From positions 52,243-116,242 of the forward strand of contig CANNCQ010000008.1 in assembly GCA_947503135.1 (NCBI GenBank): a stretch of 64,000 nucleotides of DNA. The letters run 5' to 3'. The notes beneath the pieces are model-generated. The model was not told the DNA's origin and did not search any database. It saw only the letters and a program-made list of their open reading frames with translations. A program made the position numbers and the translations under genes. Positions within the stretch are counted from its first letter, which is position 1, and each line of letters starts with the position of its first letter. Positions 1 through 8,778 of this stretch are shown in pieces. The DNA comes from an uncultured Aquimarina sp. GTDB taxonomy: Bacteria; Bacteroidota; Bacteroidia; Flavobacteriales; Flavobacteriaceae.

Positions 1-85
1 TTTTACAGATTAAACCTATTTCTCTATCATCCCAATCCTCAGGAATAACTCCAACCTCTGTTTGTTTATAACCTTTTGCTATCAT
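1..85 (-). CDS. hsdS: Type I restriction-modification specificity subunit HsdS (N-terminal fragment, cut by window edge)
   Basis: Only the first 28 codons are in the window. They read as a typical HsdS start, with GYKQTEVGVIPEDW near the N-terminus. The ATG (85-83) overlaps the hsdM stop codon by four bases (ATGA), which implies translational coupling. HsdS binds DNA through two target-recognition domains and sets the sequence specificity of the HsdM methylase and the HsdR nuclease. The target-recognition domains lie outside the window, so specificity cannot be read. Confidence 0.8.
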   Translation of the reverse strand, partial: MIAKGYKQTEVGVIPEDWDDREIGLICK

Positions 86-2517
86 AGTAAACCCATTTTT
101 TGTAAGTGCGTATTTACTTCACTTTCCAAATCTGTAACTGCACTATCTAGCTCCTTTAATGTTTTGCTATATCTTTCTGCTAATGTTTTTATAGTTGCAG
201 TTAAACTTTGAGAAATACTTTCTACCTCAGTTTGTAAAGCATTTTGTAAATAAGCTAACCATTTATGATTTACTACTAAATCTTGCACCTCATCATCAGT
301 TAATTCAGCATATTTTTTTAAGAGTAATGTATCTAAATTAGTCTCTGCTGTTTTAATCTCTTTTTTAAGCATAGCTTCATTAGTATATGCTGTTAAAACT
401 TCATTAGCTTTAGCTACAGCTTCTTTTTCTGTGCTATCAGTTTTATTTTTCTTTATAAATGCAGTTATAATGGCTTTGGTAAAAGCTCCTTTATCATTTG
501 TAGCATCTTCTAATAAACCTCCTTCTACTGCATGCTCTTCTTGTAAACTTAAAATAGTAGCACCAGTATTCTCTAATTGGTTTTGTAAGCTTTGTAATTC
601 TTCTTTCTCAGTACTTAAATACGTATCTATAACCAATGTTTTAGGTAACAAATCACAAGTCCAACCTTTATCTATTTCTTTACCTTTTTTATTTTTCTCA
701 ACAATTCTTTTTACTGTAGCTTTCCAACCCTCTTCTACCACTAAATACACATCATCTTTTAAAGTACTTTCCCAATAATCCATTAGGTGTTGGTATATTT
801 TATAATTATCTACCAGTGGTTTGTTTTTATAAGCCTGCAACAAGCCCTCTGACAATTGGTGTATAAATAGCTTAGGTTTGGTGGCTTTATCAATACCTTC
901 TAGTAGTGCTTTTGCTTGTACTTGCCAAGTAGTAAACACTTCTTTTAATTGGTTGTTATAGCTTATAAACTCTGTGTGGTTATAAATGGTTTCTTTTATG
1001 GCTGTTGTATCTATGTTTAGTTGGCTGTAAGCTGTTCTTAACTCACTAAATAGCGTTGTTTTTAAATTAGGATATACTTGCCAATACGCATTTAAACCAT
1101 CAATATCTCTGTTTGGTATGCCTCCTTTTAAATGTGCTGTTAGGTCTTGTACATCTTCTGCCTCTTGGGTATCTATATACCTAGGTATATTAAGGTTATA
1201 CTCATTAGCTTCAATTTCTGTAAAAGGTACAAAACGTGCATATTTGGGTTGCTCTATTTGCTCATTAAAGGTATCTACAATACGGTGTAAATCTTGCTCG
1301 CGTAATCTGTTTTTATTGCCGTCTTTTATAAAGCCTTTGCTAGCATCTATAATAAAAATACCTTGTTGCTCTTTAGGTAATTTTTCTTGTTTAGTAGCAT
1401 TTTCTTTGTCTATAACAATTATACAAGCAGGTATGCCTGTACCATAAAATAAATTGGCAGGTAAGCCTATAATACCTTTTATTAATTTTCTTTCTAGTAG
1501 GTTTTGCCTTATCTCTGCTTCTGCATTTCCTCTAAACAGCACTCCATGGGGTAGTATAATAGCACCTTTACCTGTGCTTTTTAAAGAAGCTATAATGTGC
1601 AGTAAAAAGGCATAATCTCCATTTTTATCTGGTGGCACTCCATAACCCCTAAACCTATTATAATTATCATTAAGGGCATCTATTCCTTTATTCCAACTTT
1701 TTACAGAAAAAGGAGGATTGGCTACTACAAAGTCAAACCTTTTTAAACTACCATCAGTTTCTTTAAACTGTGGGTTAGCCAAAGTGTTTCCAGAGGCTAT
1801 TTCTGCTGTAGGACTACCATGCAGCCACATATTCATGATGGATAAACTTTTGGTAGCTATATCTTTTTCTTGCCCATAAATACTTAACCCATTAGGAGCT
1901 TCACTAGCAACTTTTAAAAGTAAGGAACCAGACCCACAGGTAGGATCATATACAGAATAAGATGAGGTTTCAGCCTTATCTACAGCTATAATTTTGGCTA
2001 ATATTCTAGATACCTCGGCAGGGGTATAAAACTGCCCTTTACTTTTACCAGATTCACTGGCAAAGTGTCTCATTAAAAACTCGTAAGCATCTCCTAAAAT
2101 ATCATCATCTTCAGCTCTGTTGTTTTTAAAATTTAGAGCAGGGTTTTCAAATACAGCAATTAGGTTACTTAGGGTTTCCACCATTTCTTTCCCTTTCCCT
2201 AGCTTGTCATCATCATTAAAATCTACTAGCTCCATGGTGCCTTCTAAACCATTGGCTGCAAATAAAGGTTTAAGTATGGTTTTATTTATTTGGTCTCCTA
2301 TGTCTGTAGTGCCTTTAAGGTTTACCATATCCTCAAAGGAAGCTCCTTTAGGAACCTCTATTAAACTATCTGGCTTATTGCCATACTTGTCTGAAACATA
2401 TTTTACAAATAGTAAAGTAAGTACATAATCTTTATATTGTGAGGCATCCATACCTCCACGTAGTTCATTACAACTAGCCCAAAGGGAGCTGTAAAGTTCA
2501 GATTTTTTTATTGCCAT
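82..2517 (-). CDS. hsdM: Type I restriction-modification DNA methyltransferase subunit HsdM, long form
   Basis: N6-adenine DNA methylase subunit of a type I restriction-modification system. The N-terminal HsdM helical domain is followed by GQFYTP (161-166), the SAM-binding motif I DPTCGSGS (191-198) and the catalytic motif IV NPPF (267-270). At 811 residues it is much longer than the roughly 500 residues of classical HsdM. The region after about residue 470 is rich in Lys and Glu, looks helical or coiled-coil, and may interact with HsdS or HsdR. It is coupled to hsdS by a 4-base overlap. No hsdR lies upstream; if present it should be downstream of hsdS, outside the window. Confidence 0.93.
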   Translation of the reverse strand: MAIKKSELYSSLWASCNELRGGMDASQYKDYVLTLLFVKYVSDKYGNKPDSLIEVPKGASFEDMVNLKGTTDIGDQINKTILKPLFAANGLEGTMELVDFNDDDKLGKGKEMVETLSNLIAVFENPALNFKNNRAEDDDILGDAYEFLMRHFASESGKSKGQFYTPAEVSRILAKIIAVDKAETSSYSVYDPTCGSGSLLLKVASEAPNGLSIYGQEKDIATKSLSIMNMWLHGSPTAEIASGNTLANPQFKETDGSLKRFDFVVANPPFSVKSWNKGIDALNDNYNRFRGYGVPPDKNGDYAFLLHIIASLKSTGKGAIILPHGVLFRGNAEAEIRQNLLERKLIKGIIGLPANLFYGTGIPACIIVIDKENATKQEKLPKEQQGIFIIDASKGFIKDGNKNRLREQDLHRIVDTFNEQIEQPKYARFVPFTEIEANEYNLNIPRYIDTQEAEDVQDLTAHLKGGIPNRDIDGLNAYWQVYPNLKTTLFSELRTAYSQLNIDTTAIKETIYNHTEFISYNNQLKEVFTTWQVQAKALLEGIDKATKPKLFIHQLSEGLLQAYKNKPLVDNYKIYQHLMDYWESTLKDDVYLVVEEGWKATVKRIVEKNKKGKEIDKGWTCDLLPKTLVIDTYLSTEKEELQSLQNQLENTGATILSLQEEHAVEGGLLEDATNDKGAFTKAIITAFIKKNKTDSTEKEAVAKANEVLTAYTNEAMLKKEIKTAETNLDTLLLKKYAELTDDEVQDLVVNHKWLAYLQNALQTEVESISQSLTATIKTLAERYSKTLKELDSAVTDLESEVNTHLQKMGLL

Positions 2518-2593
2518 AGGTTAGTTTTGGTAGTATAGTCAAATGTAAATTATTTGAGTAGGGGATAAAAGGAAAAAGTAGTTATGCTGTTAT

Positions 2594-4717
2594 TTAGTTT
2601 ATTATACCTTCTTTGTAATTTACTTTTTTAATTTTTTTACCTGAATCAATGTTATAAAAAACAGTCTTTCCATTTCTTAACCCGTTTTTAATTTTAATAA
2701 CTTCTTTGGTTTTTTCAGAAGAATTATATCTTATAAATTCACCTGAAAACAGATTATTAACTGAGTCATAGTATTTTTCAATTTGTTTTTCAGCCTCAGG
2801 GACTGTTTCAATTTTAATCCCTTGCTTTCTGTGAAAATGGTGCCAAAAACCTACTTTATCTCTTTTAAAATATTTTCCACTAACTAATATGTCTCCTGCT
2901 AAATCGTATTTTATATAGTTACCATTTCTATACATATTTTCGTTGTTAACCGATAAAGAGTTATCTATATTGAGGGTAATAATATCTGAAGGTTCTTTTA
3001 CCCAAAATTCTTGACTTTCTTTTTGATCATTAAACAATGTTTTTACCCAAAAGTGATTGTAGCTTCTAGACTTTTTTACACTTCTTATTTTTGAATTTTT
3101 ATTGTTATAATAATTGGAATATTCAACTTCACCATTTTCATAGTAAATTTCATACTTGCCCTCAACATGCTTCAAAGTCCAAATGCCATTTTCTTTTCCT
3201 TCTAAGTAGTTTCCTTGTACTTCTGTGGCTGTGTTTTTATTAATTGAATGATAGCTACCATGCTTTAGGTCATCTAAGTAGGTTGTTTTTTCAATTACTT
3301 TAGCCCCTGAACCACTTAATAAAAAATATTTGTAAGCTATACCATTAAGCGCCCCATTTTTATAATTATAAATATTTTGTAGCTCCCCAACGTTACCTAA
3401 TAAATTTGGGTATTTGCCTTCTACATCTTCACTAAGTAAGTAAAACTTTGTTTCACCATTTAAAACACCATCTTTAAAACCAAGAACCCCTTCTAATTCT
3501 CCACTATCTGAAAATTCTTTCCATTTACCAGAAATTAAACCACTACTATAGTTACCCTCTTGAAGTTTTAAAAGCCTTTTTATATTTGAGTTTTTTCTTG
3601 AAACTAGAGTATCAATCACAGGTATTGTATTGGTTAGTGCGGCAACTGTATCATTAAATTTCAAATATCTTCCTTCAAGTTTATTGTTTTTATAATTGCA
3701 AAATATAACTTTACTATTATCAACTTCCAATGCACTTCCATTTAGTTCTCCTGCCTTGTAATTTTGATAGGTATATTTTTGTTTTACTCCATTATTATAT
3801 ACGTAATTAATAAAGTTACCTTCTTTTAAATCGTTTAAATAGTAGCCATTAATTTCTGATATTAGCATTCCGTTCTTTGAATAAGAATACTCTTTTAAAA
3901 GACCATTTTTTTCTCCGTTTTTAAACCAAAGCTCTTTAGTAATTTGGTTGTTTTTAAAAAGAAGGGCTTTACCTTCAAATTTTCCATCTACTGAATTGTA
4001 TTCTAAAATCTTAGCCCCTTTATCATCAAACTCTTTAGTTATACCATTTTCAACACCATTAATAAAATTGTGTATCTCTTTTAATTGTCCGTTAGGGTGG
4101 TAAATTTGGTAAACACCATCTTTATTTCCGTTTTTAAGGGTGTATTTCTCTTTGATAGTTCCATCAGAATAATAATTTGTTTTTTCTCCATTCAAAAAAT
4201 CATATATACTACGTTTTTTAGTCAGATTGAATTTATAGCTTGTAAAACTCTCATCATCTAAAGAATAGGATTCAGATTTCTTTCTTTTAGAGCTTGTAAT
4301 TTCAAGGATAAAACTTTGATTGGTGTATTTAATTGAAATTTCATCGTCATTAATAGTACTATCCGTTTTTTTGTATCCATAGCTGCCTACTGAATTGTTT
4401 AATGATAAATAGGATTTTTTGTTAAAAACATTAAAGGCTACTTTATTAGGAAAACCCTCATAGGTATATAAATAAAACCAAGCTTCAGCTTCATCATTAT
4501 ATGTTGATTTGTTGTAGGACCAAACAATTGTATTGTATTTGTCTGAATCACCTTTAGAAGATTGATGATATTCCCAACCTTTATTATTCATTATATCATT
4601 AACCTCTTCCCAATTTTTTTTAGAACAAATATTTTGAAGTTCCGCAATGGTAATCTTTTGAGGGTATAGTAAAATCGTAAACAGACTGAAAAAAATGAGG
4701 AGTAATTTTTCTTTCAT
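2594..4717 (-). CDS. Secreted MORN-type repeat protein of unknown role
   Basis: A 707-residue protein with a clear N-terminal signal peptide (a hydrophobic stretch at about residues 5-19 ending near YPQK). From about residue 180 to the end it carries many irregular repeats of the type NG...G...Y..NGQ, for example YHPNGQLKE, KNGNKDGVYQIY and FKDGVLNGETKFY. These match the MORN-variant / YwqK-like repeat fold common in Bacteroidota. The N-terminal 170 residues are not repetitive and I do not recognise them. No enzymatic motif is visible. It lies on the same strand as hsdM, 76 bases upstream of it, but has its own start region and probably belongs to the island cargo. A role in surface or protein interaction is only a guess. 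Confidence 0.7.
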   Translation of the reverse strand: MKEKLLLIFFSLFTILLYPQKITIAELQNICSKKNWEEVNDIMNNKGWEYHQSSKGDSDKYNTIVWSYNKSTYNDEAEAWFYLYTYEGFPNKVAFNVFNKKSYLSLNNSVGSYGYKKTDSTINDDEISIKYTNQSFILEITSSKRKKSESYSLDDESFTSYKFNLTKKRSIYDFLNGEKTNYYSDGTIKEKYTLKNGNKDGVYQIYHPNGQLKEIHNFINGVENGITKEFDDKGAKILEYNSVDGKFEGKALLFKNNQITKELWFKNGEKNGLLKEYSYSKNGMLISEINGYYLNDLKEGNFINYVYNNGVKQKYTYQNYKAGELNGSALEVDNSKVIFCNYKNNKLEGRYLKFNDTVAALTNTIPVIDTLVSRKNSNIKRLLKLQEGNYSSGLISGKWKEFSDSGELEGVLGFKDGVLNGETKFYLLSEDVEGKYPNLLGNVGELQNIYNYKNGALNGIAYKYFLLSGSGAKVIEKTTYLDDLKHGSYHSINKNTATEVQGNYLEGKENGIWTLKHVEGKYEIYYENGEVEYSNYYNNKNSKIRSVKKSRSYNHFWVKTLFNDQKESQEFWVKEPSDIITLNIDNSLSVNNENMYRNGNYIKYDLAGDILVSGKYFKRDKVGFWHHFHRKQGIKIETVPEAEKQIEKYYDSVNNLFSGEFIRYNSSEKTKEVIKIKNGLRNGKTVFYNIDSGKKIKKVNYKEGIIN

Positions 4718-4941
4718 AATATAGCGTTAGAGTGTTGAAATTTAACAATTTAAAACTAAATTATTTAGTGTGTGATATAAATTAATAAATTTATAACTGT
4801 AATACATAGGGCTTTAAATTATTTAAAAAAAACAGCTGTGGTTTAGGTTAAAATAATTATACTTAAAAAAAAGGCTCAAAGGAATTATAATGCTTAGCTG
4901 CTGTTTTAGAGTTTCACTTTAAAGCTCTTATACAATATGTA

Positions 4942-5340
4942 ATGAAACGATTATTATTAGGAAGCACCTCAATTTTATTGTTACCACTATTTTTTTTAGT
5001 ATTTACAAACGAATACTCAAGACTTAACAACTCAAATAAAGGTTTTGTTAGAAAAGGGATTACAGCTATAAATTCAAGTGTAAAAACACCTGAAAAATGT
5101 AGTTGGTATTGCCATGCAGATACTGGTTACTGTAAAAAGCATCATACTGATCTACTAAAAAAATATACCTCTAAAATTGACCCTTTTTATTTTGGTATCA
5201 TTAAATTATTACATAATGCAGGAGATTATGGCTTAGCCAATATCATTTTTTTAGTAATTCTATTTCCTGCATTAATATATGTGCTTTTAGTAAAAAGCAT
5301 TAGTATTCAAAGAAAAATCAAATGGCTAAAGAATGGATAA
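4942..5340 (+). CDS. Small membrane protein with Cys/His cluster
   Basis: A 132-residue protein with an N-terminal membrane segment (about residues 3-22), a soluble loop of about 70 residues, and a second membrane segment (about 97-117) followed by a basic tail. The loop holds a compact C-x3-C-H-x6-C-x2-H-H cluster (CSWYCHADTGYCKKHH, about residues 53-68) that could bind a metal ion or form disulfides. The next gene overlaps it by eight bases, so the two are probably co-translated. It sits divergently from the MORN protein gene and converges on the DUF3871 gene of the mobile element. I do not recognise the family and assign no function. Confidence 0.6.
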   Translation: MKRLLLGSTSILLLPLFFLVFTNEYSRLNNSNKGFVRKGITAINSSVKTPEKCSWYCHADTGYCKKHHTDLLKKYTSKIDPFYFGIIKLLHNAGDYGLANIIFLVILFPALIYVLLVKSISIQRKIKWLKNG

Positions 5341-5548
5341 ATTGATGCATATAGTCAACTTAGTTTATGCTTATTGTACAGATTTTGTAATCAACATAGC
5401 TAATATTTTAGGGTTATCTTATTATGAAGTAAATACCTTCATTTTTATTATTCTGTATCCTTTATTGGTAATTGGTTTAACTTGTTTATTTGTAGTTCAA
5501 ATTTTAAGGTTGAGGTATTGGAAAAAAGAAACCCAACCTCTAAAATAG
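5333..5548 (+). CDS. Small membrane protein, partner of the upstream Cys/His protein
   Basis: A 71-residue protein, mostly hydrophobic, with one strong membrane segment at about residues 35-60 and a shorter hydrophobic stretch near residues 5-27. It ends in a short basic tail (RLRYWKKE). The start codon overlaps the end of the upstream gene by eight bases; a second ATG at 5345 is an alternative start. A hairpin terminator shared with the convergent DUF3871 gene follows at once. No known family is recognised. The overlap argues that the two proteins work together. Confidence 0.5.
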   Translation: MDKLMHIVNLVYAYCTDFVINIANILGLSYYEVNTFIFIILYPLLVIGLTCLFVVQILRLRYWKKETQPLK

Positions 5549-5559
5549 AGATTGGGCAT
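5536..5559. terminator. Bidirectional hairpin terminator
   Basis: CCCAA-cctcta-aaa-tagaga-TTGGG forms a near-perfect hairpin between the convergent small membrane protein gene (ending 5548) and the DUF3871 gene (ending 5563). The stem overlaps the last codons of the plus-strand gene. Position and symmetry suggest it serves both strands, although the T-run is weak. Confidence 0.5.
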
Positions 5560-5562
5560 AAG

Positions 5563-6564
5563 TTAATTTAAAAACCAATTATTTGATTTAGTACACAAAT
5601 CATTAGTAAAATCAAAAGCATTTGCACTGCGATTAACAAAGCCATCAATATAACTACTCTTATTAGCTGAGGTAAACAGGTTATAGACATCCCATAAATT
5701 GATATTACCATCTTCATTTCTGCAAAATCTTTCATCTTGATAATAATCTTTAGCAATACTAGAAATTTGGCTGTCATTTATTAAAAGAGAAGGAATCCCT
5801 GCTCTTTCTGATTTAGATAAATACTGATACAATTTCATTCTACCAATAAGTTGTGCAAATTGAGTCTCTGTAATGGATTGCTGAGTTAAATTCTTCATCA
5901 TTTGGATATGCCTATCAAGCTGATAGGAGTTGATTAAAGCCATTATTTTCTCTCTTAGTTCAGATATGCTTGACACCTTAAGTTCTGAAGAGTAACCATC
6001 TGTAGAGACACATAAATTACAGCATACCATATTCTGAAAACCGATAAACACTTGGAATTTTTCAAATGACTTTTTACTATATAAATTTTCTCGGTTATAT
6101 GCCCTCACTCCACCTACCATAAGAGATAGCTGATTACCATCCAGAGTATGGGTAATTGAAGGAACTCTAATAATAAATGCCATCCTTTCAAAGTATTGTG
6201 TTTTTTCAAAATCTAATAAGTCTTTAGCTGATTTGTGAATAGCATCTGGCGTTCTACCCTTTATTTGATGTGATACTCTTATTTCAGGTTTTTCAATTTG
6301 GTGCTGACTAAATACTGAATTTATACAATCATTAGTTACTTCAATAAACTCCTGATGTGCTATAGTTTTTTCGTTGTCTTTGGCGAATACCGGTATAACA
6401 CAATCTTGCTGTAAACAAGAAAGGCTAACATCCTTTGTGTTAGCCTCTATAAATGGGGTGGTTTTAATAGTTTCTATTATCTCTATTTCTGGTGTTTGTA
6501 AAATACCTGGATAAAGTATTATGTCCTTTCCAGGTGCTTTGCTAATTGTTGGTGTGATTTCCAT
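5563..6564 (-). CDS. DUF3871 family protein
   Basis: A 333-residue protein whose central and C-terminal part (the LMVGGVRAYNREN region, the FIGFQNMVCCNLC region and the NLWDVYNLFT region) matches what I know of the DUF3871 family, found on Bacteroidota mobile elements. No catalytic residues are known for the family. Its start overlaps the end of the RecA-like ATPase gene by 23 bases, so both are almost certainly one transcriptional unit on the minus strand. The pairing suggests a job in element replication, recombination or host takeover, but that is inference. It is the last gene of the integrase operon. Confidence 0.7.
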   Translation of the reverse strand: MEITPTISKAPGKDIILYPGILQTPEIEIIETIKTTPFIEANTKDVSLSCLQQDCVIPVFAKDNEKTIAHQEFIEVTNDCINSVFSQHQIEKPEIRVSHQIKGRTPDAIHKSAKDLLDFEKTQYFERMAFIIRVPSITHTLDGNQLSLMVGGVRAYNRENLYSKKSFEKFQVFIGFQNMVCCNLCVSTDGYSSELKVSSISELREKIMALINSYQLDRHIQMMKNLTQQSITETQFAQLIGRMKLYQYLSKSERAGIPSLLINDSQISSIAKDYYQDERFCRNEDGNINLWDVYNLFTSANKSSYIDGFVNRSANAFDFTNDLCTKSNNWFLN

Positions 6565-7411
6565 TTCTTGAAAAGTTTTGAGGGTTAATTAATTGTTCTA
6601 ATTGTTGTTTTTTAGCTCTAAACTCAGCATTTAAGGTTTGCTGATAATTAGGGTAATCATTGTATAGTTTAGTTAATTCTGAAACGGATAAACAAGAGTT
6701 GATTTTCTCATAAATATCTTCTTTAGAAACTGTAGTAGAATTACACCATTTAATTAAGCGTTCACCTATTTTAGGAGTAATTTTAAATTCTGGTTTTCCT
6801 GTAAATAAACCTGTCCTGTCTTTAGAAACATTTACTAAATGCTTGTCGTTAATTAATTCCAGGTTTAATGCCAACTCATATTCAAAGCCTTCCCGCGTGA
6901 TTTCTTTAGTGCCATGTTTTACTACTTTAGTTCTTCCATTTGTACCTGGATCTAATGAATAATCTACTTTTCTTCTAGTTGTTGTAATGATGTGGCATTT
7001 AGATTTTAAAATAGCATTTATAAATGCCTGATGTTGAGGAGTTACCTTTGACCAATCCTGAAATCTACCGCCGTAGCTACTATGAATATCTAAACACCCA
7101 CCAGTTCCATTCCATTCATGAGATACGGAATCTATGATAATCACCTCAACATTTGAATTTTCACACGTCTTAATGGCTTCAATATACCTAGAAGGGGAAT
7201 ATGGTTCATTTAGATCTAATACGTTGAAATTACCTAAATCTGAGTACATATTAGAGCTACCTTGCTCAGAATCAATGACAGCTATCTTAGACCAGTCTTT
7301 TGTCATTCCATAAGCAAGAAGGAGAGCTGAATAGGTTTTACCAAATCCGCTAGGTCCAGATAAGCCTATTCTGAGTTTTACATTTTGTTTTTTACTTTGT
7401 TTCAATTTCAT
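6542..7411 (-). CDS. RecA-like / Sak4-like AAA ATPase
   Basis: A 289-residue P-loop ATPase with Walker A GPSGFGKT (19-26) and Walker B VIIID (90-94, Asp94) followed by SVSHEW. This layout resembles phage nucleotide-binding proteins of the AAA_24 / Sak4 type, RecA-core proteins that help single-strand annealing or recombination in phages and integrative elements. The C-terminal third is lysine-rich and less conserved. It lies 63 bases downstream of the integrase and overlaps the DUF3871 gene by 23 bases. Likely role: recombination or replication of the mobile element. The exact subfamily is uncertain. Confidence 0.75.
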   Translation of the reverse strand: MKLKQSKKQNVKLRIGLSGPSGFGKTYSALLLAYGMTKDWSKIAVIDSEQGSSNMYSDLGNFNVLDLNEPYSPSRYIEAIKTCENSNVEVIIIDSVSHEWNGTGGCLDIHSSYGGRFQDWSKVTPQHQAFINAILKSKCHIITTTRRKVDYSLDPGTNGRTKVVKHGTKEITREGFEYELALNLELINDKHLVNVSKDRTGLFTGKPEFKITPKIGERLIKWCNSTTVSKEDIYEKINSCLSVSELTKLYNDYPNYQQTLNAEFRAKKQQLEQLINPQNFSRNGNHTNN

Positions 7412-7474
7412 TTTAATAATTTTAAAGATTTATTTTAATTGTGATGTGCCTGGAGGAGAATTTATATTGTTTAC

Positions 7475-8710
7475 TTAGGCTATCCTATCATATCTAATTT
7501 CAGGTTCTTGTAATAATTTCTTCATTTCTGAATCAATAGTTTCATTAGTATGTTTCTTTAAATATGCATTGGTTATTTCAATACTTTGGTGGCCCATAGC
7601 ATCGCTGATAACATCTGTAGAAACACCTGCAAATTTTAAATTAGTAGCAAAACTGTGCCTGATTGTATAGCTGGTAACATGCTTTTGTACACCTTGTATT
7701 TCTGCTATTTCTTGAAGATCTTTATTAAACTTTTTTAGTGTTCTTAATTTTCTATTTTCAATTTGAATAGGAGTTAAATTGTTTTTTAATAGGATAGGGA
7801 ACACATAATCCGTTACATTTAATTGACTTTTGTAATAATCTAAGACTTGCTTAACAGGCTCAAGTATTTCTACTGAAAAATTCCCTTTAGTTTTTGAACG
7901 TGTATAATCAATTCTGTTAACACCTATATTCTCCCATTTTAATTTTAGCATATCCACAAAATTCATCCCACCTGTATAATAACTGAATATCAAAAAGTTT
8001 TTTGAGTTAGTTAAATAAGGATATTTTGAGGTATCAATAGATTCAAGAAGTCTGATTTCATCTCTTGATAAAGCTTTCTTAATAGATTTACCTTTCAATC
8101 TTGATATTTTGTATGCTTTAAATGGGTAGTATTTCTCTTGAACTATACCTTTGTTAATAGCATCATTAAATAAGGCTCTAATTTCACGCATCTTTACAGC
8201 GATGCCTCCGTCAGTATTTTGATTGCTTCTTAAATGCGTTTCATACTTGTCAAGTAATGCAGGGGTAATGTCTCTAAATAAAATTGATTTTTTTTGAAAT
8301 TTAAAAAATGAAGTATAAACACCTTTATAAGCCCTAGCGTTTCCTGTTCTTCCAGCCTTGTTGAGATCATCAATTTTTTCTAACCAAAATTCTGATACTG
8401 TAATTTTATTAGTTGCTTTACCTCTAAACTTATCTTCAAATTGATTTAATGTAAAATCAATATCTTCTAAATGAAATTCATCTATTATTTTTAAAGCCTT
8501 TTCTTTTAGTTTTAGTAATACCCTGTTTCTTTGAGTAGCATTAGGGTAAGTTCTTTTAAACTCACTTTTACTATTATCCCAATCTTTAAGTTTACAAGTA
8601 AGGTTAAGAGTTATTAATTTTGATTTTCTGTTTTTAGTAATTCTTAATACTAAAGGATATTTTCCTTGTTTGTTTATTGATTTTCTAAGTGTAATATTTA
8701 TAGTTGCCAT
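7475..8710 (-). CDS. Tyrosine-type site-specific recombinase (integrase), Bacteroidota type
   Basis: A tyrosine recombinase of 411 residues when started at the ATG of MATINITLRK (8710). An upstream in-frame GTG at 8743 would place the start inside a perfect inverted repeat and is less likely. The N-terminal arm-binding region and SAM-like core-binding domain come first, followed by the catalytic domain. In the 411-residue numbering it has a box II Arg (about 351, in TIRHSFAT), GHQS with His about 374 and the nucleophile Tyr about 383 in NAYLKKH. The box I arginine seems to be replaced by glycine (YYTGGMNF), as in several Bacteroidota integrases. It probably integrates and excises the island at the tRNA-Asn gene. 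Confidence 0.92.
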   Translation of the reverse strand: MATINITLRKSINKQGKYPLVLRITKNRKSKLITLNLTCKLKDWDNSKSEFKRTYPNATQRNRVLLKLKEKALKIIDEFHLEDIDFTLNQFEDKFRGKATNKITVSEFWLEKIDDLNKAGRTGNARAYKGVYTSFFKFQKKSILFRDITPALLDKYETHLRSNQNTDGGIAVKMREIRALFNDAINKGIVQEKYYPFKAYKISRLKGKSIKKALSRDEIRLLESIDTSKYPYLTNSKNFLIFSYYTGGMNFVDMLKLKWENIGVNRIDYTRSKTKGNFSVEILEPVKQVLDYYKSQLNVTDYVFPILLKNNLTPIQIENRKLRTLKKFNKDLQEIAEIQGVQKHVTSYTIRHSFATNLKFAGVSTDVISDAMGHQSIEITNAYLKKHTNETIDSEMKKLLQEPEIRYDRIA

Positions 8711-8730
8711 AATGGTTTTGTATTTAAAGT

Positions 8731-8769
8731 GTGACATAATCACAATATTAGAATAAGTGATTATGTCAC
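8731..8769. promoter_or_regulatory. Perfect 13-bp inverted repeat upstream of the integrase
   Basis: GTGACATAATCAC (8731-8743) and its exact reverse complement GTGATTATGTCAC (8757-8769) are separated by 13 bases. The element lies between the end of the Rep-like gene (8779) and the integrase ATG (8710). There is no T-run, so it is not a simple terminator. It could be an operator, an RNA hairpin that limits integrase translation, or an integrase/excisionase binding site. Confidence 0.55.
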
Positions 8770-8778
8770 GATTAATAA

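Noticed and set aside
431..2428. Plus-strand open frames across the hsdM gene
   Set aside because: Antisense shadows of a clear methylase gene; hydrophobic nonsense translations.
5568..5777. Open frame on the minus strand within the DUF3871 gene
   Set aside because: Same-strand shifted frame of a well-supported gene; no independent signal.
8711..8743. Longer integrase start at the upstream GTG
   Set aside because: It would place the initiation region inside the inverted repeat arm and add residues not matching the family; ATG at 8710 starts the MATINITLR N-terminus typical of these integrases.
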